A stretch of 64,000 nucleotides of DNA. Source: Diphasiastrum complanatum. Its lineage: Eukaryota > Streptophyta > Lycopodiopsida > Lycopodiales > Lycopodiaceae. How positions within the stretch are numbered: position 1 is the stretch's first letter; every line of letters starts with the position of its first letter. Below, piece by piece: positions 34,915 through 46,730 of the stretch. Both the position numbers and the translations under genes were made by a program. The notes beneath the pieces are model-generated. The model was not told where the DNA came from, did not search any database, and saw only the letters and a list, made by a program, of their open reading frames with translations. The stretch spans positions 24,891,390 through 24,955,389 of the forward strand of contig CM055102.1 of assembly GCA_029204225.1 (NCBI GenBank). Reading direction: 5' to 3'.

Positions 34915-36683
34915 CATTTCACATAGTCTCTCTTGACAAGACCAAACCCTTTGAACCCTTCAATTTATAGCATAACAGGTCAAAACAATGTTGTATAAAG
35001 TTTAACATTACAGAGTACCATAAAGTGAAGCAAGTTTTAAGACACTCAATTGTTACCTGCCACCATCCCACACAACAAAACTGCACAAGTTAGTTACGTG
35101 AGAAAGACAAGTGTCATAGTTGAGCATCAATTATCATCCATGTCCGAAACAAGATCACTACTTTATCAGCTTGATTGCAATTATAAAAAGTACGTCCAAT
35201 CTTCCCAATCATGCATTTCATAACTTAGCAAAACATTTTGCCCTTTAACGAAGCCGTATTTGGGCAGAAGCCATACTAATCGGTAAAAGAGCAAAAAGAA
35301 TGTATTAGGTTCACATACACATTCTACATATAAGCAGCTATCTTTCACTATGCAGATGCATAGAGACCTGACATTGGCCACAATGCTAGATACTAGAGCA
35401 GCTTCGTGCTATACTAGTCCCATGGATTTCTCATAAAACATTTCCGGGAGTCCAAGCACTGAACATCTTGGACAATTTGTGACTAGTGTCCAAAACTTCA
35501 CGAAAGTTTGGCCAAGGCACTGGTCAAAGACACTGGTCAAATGGTTCCGAAATTAAAAAAAAATTACACACTAAGAAATGAAAAGAAAAAATATCAAAGG
35601 AACTGTAAATTCTTTTTAGAACTGAAAATTTGAATAGAATGACGCAACTGAAGATCTCTAAGATTAATTGCCATTATTTGCAATTTTATATATAAGTTAA
35701 TGTTGCACTAATAATTAAGTTCAACCCGTTACTAGAGAGCTTTTAATAGAATCATTCTAATCAAATTTGTTCTGAATGGATCTTGATTTCCACTTGTTCT
35801 TTCAAATTTCTAAATTTGTCAAACCAAGGGGGTGTTAGGGCATGACCTAAAATCCTTTCTAGTGACCGAAAAGGTTCGAAAATGGGAGAAAGAATATATG
35901 AGTTGGAATTCGTACTATGAAAATGGAATTCTTAAATTTCTGAGACCTTGGCATAGTATCGATAAATCGGATTCAAAAGTTACTTGAATTATTTATTATA
36001 TCTTGAGATTTTGAGAATATCCAAAGTATCTTGTATGTTTCGATTGGATCAATCAATTTTTTGGAATGATTGATCAGAAAGTGGACGGTCTTAATGGAGG
36101 AAGAACCTGTGGTATGGGATGCAGGCAATTCCAAAGAGAATATCTGAAACTAACTGATCAAGGTGACCACAGTAGAGTCGTATATCTTGAATGATGCCAA
36201 TTACTATCTGTCACAAGAGGGTATTTTGTCAGAGTTTTTGAGGTATTGGTCATAACTCTTTACAGATACTTCAAATCACAAAATTGGAAAACCTCAAAGC
36301 TATTTCTTCTTCTTGAAAGTACATTTGTGAATTTCTTTAAATCTAGTAACCCGATTTCATGTGATAACACCGTTGCGTATCAAATGGGTAATATTTCGTG
36401 GAAACGGGAACTATAAGAAATATTCCTAGAATCTTGTTAAAAATGGCACTTTTTAACACATTTCAAAAAAGAATGTCATATAGTATCATACCCATTGCCA
36501 AAAGTACATTAAAAAATCACAAATTTTCTTACAAAATTTTGTACCAAAATTTTAAAATATGTAAAAACTAAAGTATTAAATTTTTTTGCTAAATGTTCCA
36601 GTACCTAAAAATTAAAAAGAGCCCAATTGGTACAATTTATTCAGATTTGTGCAAAATGTATACAAAATCTAGCATTTTTTGGA
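34910..36683. other. No recognised content
   Basis: AT-rich, with no convincing coding, inverted ends or tandem repeats. Confidence 0.35.
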
Positions 36684-37530
36684 TCAAACATCAAAACCTA
36701 TATCCTTGTTTGTGTCTATGCCTCCAGATTCAACATCATTAATATCATCATCAAAATGTGAAGAAGTGGAAGATCTACCCTCCTCATTACTAGCAATCAA
36801 AACATTATCTTCATCCCTATGCAGTCTGAGGTCATCCTCTACATGCTCTTGTTTTTCTTGACGAAGGTCCAACTTCACCAACACATTCTTTTCATGACAG
36901 TCTTTGACGAATGATTTTCTTTGTTGGTTTCCAAAACTAGTGACCCAAATTGGTTAATTCAAATTCATAAACAGTAATGTCAACTTCCTCGAGCCTCGGG
37001 ACAAGGTGACTTAAGTGGAACTGATTTTTGGTTGTGAGACGTCTTTTTTACCATTTGATATTGCAATCATCTCAGAAACATACTTTCTTGTAAATGCATC
37101 ATGATGTTTTGTTCGATACCAGTGTACATTAATAGATACAATCTCACCATTCTCAAACTTTGACAAATCACCAACCTTGCATAACCAAAAAGGATGGCCA
37201 AGAGGATTGTCATCTGCAAGTGTGACAGCCATTGTACCCACCTTGATTTCCTACACATTTCCCCTGCAAAAGTTAGCAAGTTCTTCTTGTCTTTGACAAG
37301 ATTTGGAGTGCCCAAACACATACACTAAAAAATCAGATTCTCGAGAAAGCAAACAAGAGGATGGCCAAGAGGATTGCCATCTGCAAGTGTGGCAGCCATT
37401 GTGCCCACCTTGATTTCTTGCACATTTTCCCTCCAAAAGTTAGCAAGTTCTTCTTGTCTTTGACAAGATTTGGAGTGCCCAAACACATATACTGGCAAAC
37501 CAGATTCTCGAGAAAGCAAACAAGGTTATT
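36684..37530 (-). pseudogene. Broken unrecognised gene with a 167-bp internal tandem duplication
   Basis: On the minus strand the sequence LPVYVFGHSKSCQRQEELAN then VGTMAATLADGNPLGHP is encoded twice, because 37192-37358 and 37359-37525 are a head-to-tail duplication. The left copy continues into FWLCKVGDLSKFENGEIVSI and VHWYRT (37011-37241), and, after a stop and frameshift, an acidic Ser-rich tail at 36684-36884. The PFWLCKV...VHWY pattern recalls small beta-rich modules in plant transposon-associated proteins, but I cannot name the family. One copy carries an in-frame TAG. The duplication breaks the frame, so this is a dead fragment. Confidence 0.5.
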
Positions 37531-37564
37531 TCGAAAAATCATATTAAATCTAAACATTTCTTGG

Positions 37565-37950
37565 ATTTTTGTGAGAACATTAGAAAAAACGACAGTTTTT
37601 AACGAAAAAAAAAAGATATTATTTTTTCATAAAAACACCTCCCTTGATATGTGAAATCGATATCGTGTATCGATTTCCCGTATAAAAAAAAAAAAACCCA
37701 AAATAGCTCCCTTGATATAGGGAATCGATACCGGGTATCAAATTTGATACCCGGTATCGATTTCTCGTATCAAAAAAACCTCCCTTGGTACGGGAAATCG
37801 ATACCGATATCGAATTCGATACTCGGCATCGATTTCCCGTATCAAGGGAGTTTTTTTGAATGAAAAAAAAAATATCGTTTTTTACGTATGAAAAAATAGT
37901 ATCGTTTTTTATGTATGAAAAAATAGTATCATTTTTTACGTATAATTTGA
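37565..37950. repeat. Foldback-like cluster of palindromes
   Basis: At least three hairpins are stacked here. 37723-37762 is a perfect 40-bp palindrome centred on AAATTT. 37780-37850 pairs CTCCCTTGGTACGGGAAATC with its near-perfect inverse. A shorter one lies at about 37638-37682. The outer arms (about 37605-37655 and 37840-37895) also pair (A-run, TATT, CTCCCTTGATA). To the right, ATGAAAAAATAGTATCGTTTTTT repeats three times. The design suggests a foldback or miniature inverted-repeat element; no target duplication was identified. Confidence 0.65.
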
Positions 37951-40900
37951 GTTTGCAAATATTACGTATAAATCAATCCATCTTTGACGAGATTTGCAAA
38001 TGCCCAAATACATATGCGAGAATTGCGAGTGCCCAAACACATTTTATTTATATCTTTCCCAGGGATATTGTTGCTAGCCTCTCTCACCTCTCTTTCTCTC
38101 TCCTCTTGCACCTCCATCTACGAATGGTACATTAGATTGAAATAGTTATTGTATTTTCCTTACTCTCGACCTATAAAAATAATTTTTTATAAAATTCCAA
38201 CTACTAATTTTTCTCATCATTGCTCTTTGGATGATATTACACATGATGTTTTACCTTTTATTTACAATATGGATTTGACATTATCCAAATGAAAGACAGT
38301 TTTTAGTTTGTTACTGAAGTTCAAATATGAAAAAACACAAAAACAGACATAATCTATTATAAAATTTAACTTTAGCTAAAAAGAATGTTCTCTAAACATT
38401 TTGTTTAATCTATTTGTTTTGGATTGTAAGGTTTTTACTTGTAAGACTTTTAAATCTTAGTTTATTTTTAATGACTTTTGTGGTATAATGTTGTTTCAAA
38501 ATATAACAAAATTTTTGGATGTGTATAAATCGCTTCTAAATTTTTATTCCATGTACAAATTTTCATGAAATATAAGTTCTTAGTATATTTCAAGTGTAAA
38601 AAAATTTGAGGATAAAAAAATAATGGGCATTTTATAAAATGACTATAAAAGAGCCAAATATTAACAAGAATCTTTTTCGGATAATCTACAACATTACCCA
38701 TTTGATACGCAACGGTATTTGATTCCTTGGAAGGTAATAGTAGCTACCTAAACGCCTTGGACGATGTTGCATGGAAAGTTAAATAATTGATTTCCCTAGA
38801 CTAACAATGTTGACCATGGGTAACTAATTAGGAATATTTAGTTGGTCATGTGAAGTTCTTTTTTATCTATTCAGGTTGGTTTTCTAAGAGGTAAATGATT
38901 CTACAACCAAAGAAGAATATCTTTGGATAAGTTGTTATGCCAATGTGTTGGGGCTGTAACTATCTTGGATTCGATTGATGCAACAAATGCTATAGACTTG
39001 TTTCATTTTTTGAGATATTCTTTAAGACTTCTCCTAGGGTGTATCTCGTGTGAGAGGACATTTATTGGAAACTTGTGAAGTTTTCTTATAAAAGGTGGAG
39101 AATTCGGGTGATAGAACATTTGTCTTGAAGAAACAAGTAGAACATTGATTCCAGGAGGACTCCGTAATGTGCATAGATGGACCTGTTTTTGAATCAAGAT
39201 TGATAGGATATTTAAGATACTATTGGAATGTTTTGAGGATTGTTAGAATGAATCTAGTTAGGAGATGTAAGAATTTTTTTTTAGAAACTATTCTTGTACG
39301 TATAGAAAGTCACTGATTATGAATTCGATTGATTGGTATCAAGAAGTCTAAGGGATTCTATTACAAGAAAGAGTTTGTTAAGATTGGTTTCTTGTTGATC
39401 AGCTTGATCTTAGTGAGAACTAGGATTCGTGAGAAGTTGATGCAAAGAGAGAAATTTCCTCTTAATAATATATTCTTTTGAAATAATCTCTGATTGAGAT
39501 TTTGGTTTCATATTCTATGAAATAGCAATCTTTGAGAGATATACTCTCTTAGCTTAATTGGGCTACAGGATTCTCAGTTAAATATATAATATATATAGAT
39601 TGGGAAAGATATCTAGTTATGTGCTATTTTATAGTGGAATCCAATTTTCTTTGCACAAGTTCTTAATCTCGTGGATCCACTATGTGTTCATTGAATTGAG
39701 TTTATTGACATGCATAATCTAGTCGAGAAACGTAGGCATATTGTTGAGAATTTGCTCATAGATTCCCTGCTCTAGAGAATCATTTGGCTTTTGATTTACT
39801 TCTTCTCTGGATACAGATGTATTTTGCCTGTTACCAGAGTATGTTGGGCATTTTCTTGGTGTTTTCTTGTTTATTTACGATGCCCAGATCAAGCAAAAAG
39901 GGACTGGTAATCGTTGTAATTTTTGTCCTGCCTGTCAGAGGACAACTCAGGGAAGTCACTCTTGAAACGTATCACATGCATTCACAACCAAACATGTAAT
40001 CAAAATGTTCAACCTGTAGATCAGCATGCAGTACAGGTGAACAAACCATGATTCTACTTTTGCTTTGCTGCAAAAACAAGTTTGAAACAGATCCTTACCA
40101 ACTAGAACTAAACTACCATACATTAATCCACAATACAAGAAACACGAAGCTAATCTAATAGCATTCTAACAGTCCAAGGATCAAAAAACACTCATTTCTT
40201 GATTCTTGGATAGTCCAAGAACATCAAGATCTGGACTGTAGGAAGATATGCAAGATTTAGATCACAAATCTAGCCTATTTAGTTTACCTGAATGTTGATT
40301 CCTACATTAATCCACAAGAAAACAGAAAAACTAATCCACTCTACAATCCACAACCACACACAAAGGATGGAAGGGCAAGATCATGAATGCATCACTCAAG
40401 AAACAAGCATGATCAAGGAGCTCAAAAGATGCACCAAAACTCGTGGAGGCTCTTCTCATTTGGACATAGAGTAGATGCATTACACAAAAAGCTCCTCTTC
40501 TCAAAGAGGGAGTCTCTTAAATAAGCAAGAGAGCTCCTTAGGTGGCATCCTAGTGGCATTTCCATATTACACAAATTACTGGTGGAATTATGCTCTCCAC
40601 TAGATGTCACCATCAAAAGGTGGCTCACTCTACTTTCTTTAAGAGAGGTCTACTTGCATTTATTACTTTGCCTAGAAATACTAGTTCCTACATGGTCATT
40701 CCATCTTTCGAGATTCACCATGAGACTTGCGTAGTTCTTGCTTGTCATTCCTAACTAGTACTTCTCAGCTCTCAGTCTTCATTCATCTCGCCTTCTCAGA
40801 GACCTCGGTCTAAGGTGAGAGGTGCTCTTGTGTAGCTCTGGCCGAGTATCTTGGGGATTCGTTAGAATCGACCAACATCATGCCACCCCTAATGTGTTGT

Positions 40901-41058
40901 AGGTCCCACTGCAACTATCTCACTTGGAAAAGCGTAGATCTTCTTTCGCTTGAGTAAAACCAAGTGCTTATTTTTGCCAGTCTTTATCTCAAAAATTGCT
41001 TTCCACAATCTACCGCAATGTAACTAGAATGTCTTATTGTTGCAAGTGGTGGACATTC
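37951..41058. other. No recognised genes
   Basis: Long AT-rich stretch. GAATC/GATTC-rich sequence at 38.7-39.7 kb has the same texture as 42.2-44.3 kb in the opposite orientation, which might mean an old inverted pair; I could not align them by eye. Confidence 0.3.
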
Positions 41059-42076
41059 TCAAAATTGGAGGGCTCCCAGCAGCTTCACAACTTGCATGCT
41101 TGAGTGCATCCCTCGTGTCTCTTGTTCGCATCTTCCATGGATGGTTTCGCTTCTAGTTTCTTGGCAGATTCTAACTTCTGTAAGGTCTGTATCCTCCATT
41201 TTGCTTCTGGGTGTTTCCGCAATTTTTCTCTGAATTGAAGTTCCAGTCTTGTCGATGCTCTTTCCTTGACGAGAAGAGAAAGATCTTTGATTGGTAGGTT
41301 GCACAAATCTTGGTTAACAGTCTTCGAGAAAATGGACTCATCAACACATTGGTGATAGGAACAGATTTGGACATGTGGTTTAGTGACAATAGGGAGACAT
41401 GATGAAGGCTTGGTGGAAGGGTGAAGGAACTGATAGCTTTACAGTTGCAGCCTTGGACCCTTGCAATGTCGAGCTTTGACCACCATTTGCTGGCTTACTT
41501 TGTCCTGCAGGCTCACTGTTGTCTTTATGTTTTCTGCAACTCTTTCTTCCTTTGATCCATTGCTTTTGGATCTCTTTGGGCTTCATAGAAGAGAATTCAA
41601 CTATCATTGCTCCAGCGAATCTCTTTTGGTCAAGATCGATCTAACTTATCTATTGCTTAAGTTTCGTCCTTTCCTCCTCAGCTTCTTGGATCTTTCTCTT
41701 TATTTCTTCTAGCTGCTTCGCTTGCTTCTTAAAACTTGTTTTTGGCTGACCAACCAATGTAGGTGATAGTTGGTCTCCGCAAGACACTTGCAATGATCTT
41801 TTAGCCACTTCGGTAAAACTATCAAGATTCGACAAAACTGGGGATTTCTCAGATAATCACTAAAATGAGGTAGGGTGGAGGTGGTGACATCGGTAGATGG
41901 TGTGGGCGATAGGCGTGAGAGTAGATGCAAATGTTGTGGCAAGAGAGCTGGTTGAAGAAGGAGATTGATTTTCCAATATTTGTGCTTCTCTTTTCTGAAG
42001 GATCTTCGTCATGACTAGGATACTTCTTCTTATTGAGTTGCTTTTGATTTCCCATCTGCATTCTTAGCCTTGTCAT
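41059..42076 (-). pseudogene. Coding-like remnants with a coiled coil, unrecognised
   Basis: Successive minus-strand frames (41849-42076, 41650-41835, 41380-41607, 41085-41306) have protein-like composition, including a Lys/Glu-rich helix (QLEEIKRKIQEAEEERTKL) and basic stretches. They are separated by stops and frameshifts. No catalytic motif is visible. The style is like N-terminal retroelement proteins, but this is only an impression. Confidence 0.25.
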
Positions 42077-44425
42077 TATCGTCTTTGGTTTGTGACCTTG
42101 GCTGTCAACCTGCTCATGTTGTTGCTGGTAGTGTAACTGCTCCTAGTGGATCAAGCAAATCCACTCTCTCCCCCCAAAAAAAATCTGTTGGTGGATAAAT
42201 ATTTAGATTCGTATGATTCGTCAATCATAATTTTTTGGGATCCAAAACCATACTTAATCATTTACAGGATACTGGAGTATATGTCCAACATAGCTCAGAG
42301 AAAGTAAGAATCATTCCAAATTCTTTCCCACTAGGAAAATACTAGATTTTAGGAATAGTCTTCAAATTGGATTCTCTGACTGAAGTGCTAGATATTCAAG
42401 TTTTATATGCCACTAGTCATTAGAGACAAAAAGCATACCAAAATGATAATGACAATCATCTTCAGCCACAAAAATCTTTAGATTACCGCTAGAATCAGAT
42501 CTAGATACCCAAACTCCTGCTGAATATCAATTCAATTATTATTCTCGGATTCATTATGATTCGTTATCCAGTTGAGCACTCTGGGATACAATCACTAATG
42601 AGCTGAGTCTATTTCTTAACTAAGGAATACTCTATACCAAGAATACTGTATATTCAATGCACATAATTTTAACTGATGAGAATCCTGATGATTCACTAAT
42701 CATGTGTCTTACAAGAGATATAAGTTAAAACTATCAGTCTCTGGTGAATCCTTATCACACTGATCGTTTTACCAATTAACTTCATTCATGAGTAATCAAC
42801 TACTCAAGTTAATTGCCAATGATTCAGAAATCTCAAATGTATAGGTGCATAATTCAATTATACTAGTATAACAGCACATTTAGATCCTTATCCAAATCAT
42901 CTATAAGTTAACCCATTAATCTTCCACAGAAAGATCCATTAACTATGCAAGTATTTGTCTCCACAATACTTGATCATATGTTTATGTTCACCGACTAGGT
43001 TAAGTGCACCAAATAACCCTAGTAACCAGGAATACACAGTAGATTCATACAAGATTAATTGTGCACATATGTGAATAATCCACTATGACCCAATACATAA
43101 ACACATTCTTATCTGGCATATTCATCCAAAATCCACATATGTTACTCACATATCTCACTGAGAATCTTGTAACTCAGCTACCAAAGAGTTTCTATTTCTC
43201 ATGAGTAAATAAAATATTCGAAAAGTCTCTGAGACGAATAACATTCACTCTAGTTTCAAATTTTTCACACAATCCCTAGAGAATTTCTCTTATTCAAAAA
43301 ATTCCAATTAGATATCTTACTCTGAATCTATCCAAAATTACTTTCAGAAAAAATATCATTTCTATACCATAGTTGGTTCTCTTTCAAAAACTATGCAGCC
43401 AACAGATCCTCAGATAGAATTTTATTCCATTACTTCACCCCTCCTTTTAAAGAAATTATCAATTTCTATAAAAGTTAACTGGAAAGATGATATATGAAAA
43501 TATCTAAATCCATGAAAAGTCAGTAATAAGTGCATTCCACAAAAAAGATTTACTCTCTTACATACAAGACTTATTCTTCAAATATTTTCAATCCAAGTGA
43601 CAGTAACTACATTCCACTGAAATCTATTTATGCAAAAGAGATATCTTAGATTTAAGAAATTGAAACACTATCAACTTAGAATTTATCTGAATTCCAAGTC
43701 TATTCACCAAAGTAGTAATTCATATGACATAACAATCTTTCAGAAGAATAACTTCATGCTAGAAAGAATCATATAAACCAGTCTGATGTCTTATATTTGA
43801 GAAATACTAAGAAGTAAAGGATTAATTACTAAGAAGTAAAGGATTGGTTAAGAAAGCGAGAAATAGATTTGAGGGCCTCTGATTTTGTAAATAGTGAGAT
43901 ACCCATTGGGATCCGAATTGAACCTCAAAATTTCCCAAAATCCCCACATTTTATCAATGCTTTTTTTCCTCTTTCCCATTTCATGACTAGGTACTAAAAT
44001 ACTCCATTGATAATCAGATCTTTACAGTCCTAGAATTTTCTTTCCAAAATTACTGATGTCTCATATCACCAGCTCTTCTTTCCTAAAAACCCTTAACTGC
44101 CATATTTGATATTCTAGAGATCCATAGATTATCTAGCTGTCCTATAATCCATATAGAATATTATCTCTTGGTCCCAACAACTGGAGAATCCATTTATTTA
44201 GATGACTGGCATGCCTATCAGATGGATACCACAAATCCACACATGATCTTGTGATTTAAATAGAAGAATCAACACGGTTCAACATTACATTTTGATCCTT
44301 CTAGGTTAGTGATAATCTTCTAAATCCTACTAATGCATCAACTTTAGGAACAAGATTTTGTCAACTAACATATCCAATGTAACCCATGTATCAAATTCCA
44401 CTTCTAGCATCATGATTGACATCCA
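42077..44425. other. No recognised genes
   Basis: About 2.3 kb of AT-rich DNA with no open frame of note. GATTC and GAATC are strikingly frequent. No ends or duplications identified. Confidence 0.35.
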
Positions 44426-44607
44426 TGTTGTGGGGCTATTTCCTACCCTATCCTCAACCCAAGATCCAAGCACCCAAGCATCAAGGAGACGAGGTTAGAT
44501 GTCATGCAGAGGTTCGATCCCATGAGAGCGATAGCATAAATCAAGTTCCAGCATGCCTAGATGATCCAGAATTAGCTCCAAGATCCATTAACACTAAGCA
44601 TCAAAGC
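44426..44607 (-). mobile_element. LTR fragment, inverted copy of 33590-33763
   Basis: Starting at TGTTGTGGGGC (44426), the reverse complement matches the last 170-180 bp of the LTR at 33.1-33.76 kb, with about one difference in eight. It is not followed by a primer site on its outer side, so it is a 3' LTR end or a truncated solo LTR in minus orientation. The open frame across it is an accident. Confidence 0.65.
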
Positions 44608-44768
44608 CATTTGGATGTTGTCCATGCTATAAATATTCTTGATTCCCATGAGCCACCCATCATCGCGGCATGATAGTACAACCTTGCTATTGGCAGCTGA
44701 TCTTGGACGTTGTCGAATGCCATCGATTTATTAGGATCGAAAGACAAAGTAGGAAGGCAATCATCCCA

Positions 44769-45716
44769 TTATGTAGCGACCGACGCCAACATTGTCAAGT
44801 CTTTTGCGAACAACGCGGATTGTCTAACTGTCGGATCTGGTGAGAACATATATTCATGTTGATAAGCTTGTAAGGCACAGTGGAAATCAACTGAAATTGC
44901 GCAATTGTAATATTGGTTGATTATGGGCCAATTTGGGGTATAGATATTGATTTTGTCCATTGGCCCACCCAAATCTTTCCATTTATGATGATGTGGCATC
45001 TGCACATAATACGGATCCACTCATAGTTGGCGAGGACTGACAACATAACTCCTTAAAGAATCAAAAAAAATTTCAAAAACAATTGTTCTCCAAGTTGGCT
45101 GCTCTCCCAAGGCTAGTAGTTTATCCAACTCTTTGTTTGTCTCGATCTTTGAGATCTTGAACTTTATCATCCAACCACCCCTTGAGGATTCATGCGGATG
45201 TTGCTGCAAGAATGTCTGAATTTGCTCTTTGACGGTGGTCGGTTTTTGAAAGAACAGTCTGGTCCTTGAAGTAGATGGACCTGCTTCCTTGGTCGGTGCA
45301 TCTAGTAGTCCTTCTACAATATCTCCATTTCCTCCTTGATCCATTCCAATATCCATTTCTCCCTGATCTTGTTGTTGAGACGAGAATTGAGGCATAACCG
45401 AAACTTGAATCTGGGGATTGGATTCCAAGACCTGAGCAGCTGCTTTCTCATAATCTTTGATTATTGCTTTTGGCTTAGCCAGCTCGGTCGATGTTGTGAG
45501 TTTGAACTTATTGAATCGGCTTTTAAATCCTGTCAATGAAACTCGATAAGTCTCAACCTTCTTGAACATAATGATTTCAAGTCTGTAGATGATTGCCCAA
45601 TTCACAATAAAAAATGTAGATTTGTTGAGTTTCAGTATGCATTTTTTGGTTAAATATTTCTGACGATTTGGAAGCTGGCCCTTCCACTTCTGAAGTTGTT
45701 TCTTCCAGTGGTACAA
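44769..45716 (-). CDS. Unrecognised protein, about 315 codons, split by one in-frame stop
   Basis: A long minus frame (45021-45716) ends in TGA and continues directly in the same frame to 44769, so a single nonsense change may have split one protein. A likely start is the Met of MFKKVETYRVSLTGFKSRF near 45570. The middle is Gln/Asp-rich (SSQQQDQGEMDIGMDQGGNG), followed by EAGPSTS and a more regular part with KEQIQTFLQQHPHESSRGGW and TWRTIVFEIFFDSL. The tail is Tyr- and His-rich. No family recognised. An LTR end lies 160 bp beyond its stop in the same orientation, so it may be a retroelement gene. Its 5' end overlaps the start of unit A on the other strand. Confidence 0.4.
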
Positions 45717-46730
45717 AGTGTGAAAAGTCTAAGATTGCAGATATAGAATTTTTTTTTATTGATACGAGTGTTAGTTTAGATGATTGTACAGATTTTGATT
45801 CTACACGAAATAGGGCATCGTTTGTTGGCCCTAGAACTCCCAACACCCTTTCTCCTTTTGATAAATCTTTTATCACATTGCCTACTTATAATATAGATAC
45901 TAATTTTTTTTTGACATTATCGGATATATCGGATTTTTTTTATTTCACTGAAGCTGAGACTCTTTGTATTTTGAACAAAGTGCTTGATGAATTTTCAGAT
46001 ATTATTGATTTTGATGCTGATGATCTTCTCCTTAGTGTTGAGCTTTATTTAGGGAAAGATTGCTTAAAAATGGCTGTGGAGACAATGTGCAATAAAGAAG
46101 ATGATCTGTCTTCTGAAGAGGAGTTTCTCAGAATTCAAAATCGGCTTGGTTTTCCAAAACCAATTGTCTATTCACCAACTATATTGACATCGAAAGGTGG
46201 ACATAATAGTGATGGAGAGACAATAATCATGGAAGACAAAGCCGAATGTGTAAGTTTTGTATCTTATTATGTACTAGTAGATTCGTCATGTCAGAGTATA
46301 TACTAGAGCTTACTTTGGATTTTTTCCATTTCAAGAAACAATTTTCCTTGATGATTTCGCAATTTGTCGAGGAGGGCAGAGATCTTCTGCTGGAGAATTT
46401 TCAAGAGATCATGCACTGGAGCATTATTTGAAGTTCTTCAAGAATAATGAGATAAGTGTTGCCCATTCAAAGTTTCATCAACATGGTGAGACAATGATTA
46501 TAGCAATCAAGGCACTGTCTCATTTTCTTAGCAGACATAATTTTAATAAGGTACATAGAATTATTTTTATAAAGAAAACTATTGCACTTAAAATTTTAGG
46601 ATATGGACTAGTGAATTCCATGCTGAGATCGTCTCATTTTGCATTGTGTGTTGCCTACGTTGATCTGAGTAAGCATGAAAACTATGAGCTCTTGGATCCA
46701 TACAAAAGAAGGAAATTGTTGCATGATTAA
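45668..46730 (+). pseudogene. Unit A: intron-containing gene facing unit B, unrecognised
   Basis: A plus-strand coding unit. The first block (45668-46249) begins LEAGPSTSEVV, is rich in Asp, Phe and Ser, includes SDISDFFYFTEAETLCILNK, and ends at a good donor (TGT|GTAAGT). The second block (about 46380-46550) reads RSSAGEFSRDHALEHYLKFF onward and ends at AAG|GTACAT. The third (about 46599-46730) reads GYGLVNSMLRSSHFALCVAY and ends LLDPYKRRKLLHD-stop. The block 2 to 3 junction does not keep frame with the splice sites I can see, so the copy is probably broken. It ends 52 bp from the stop of unit B, tail to tail. Function unknown; probably the second gene of a DNA transposon. Confidence 0.45.

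Noticed and set aside
34657-34917. 86-codon Ser-Leu repeat protein
   Set aside because: Pure by-product of the GA microsatellite.
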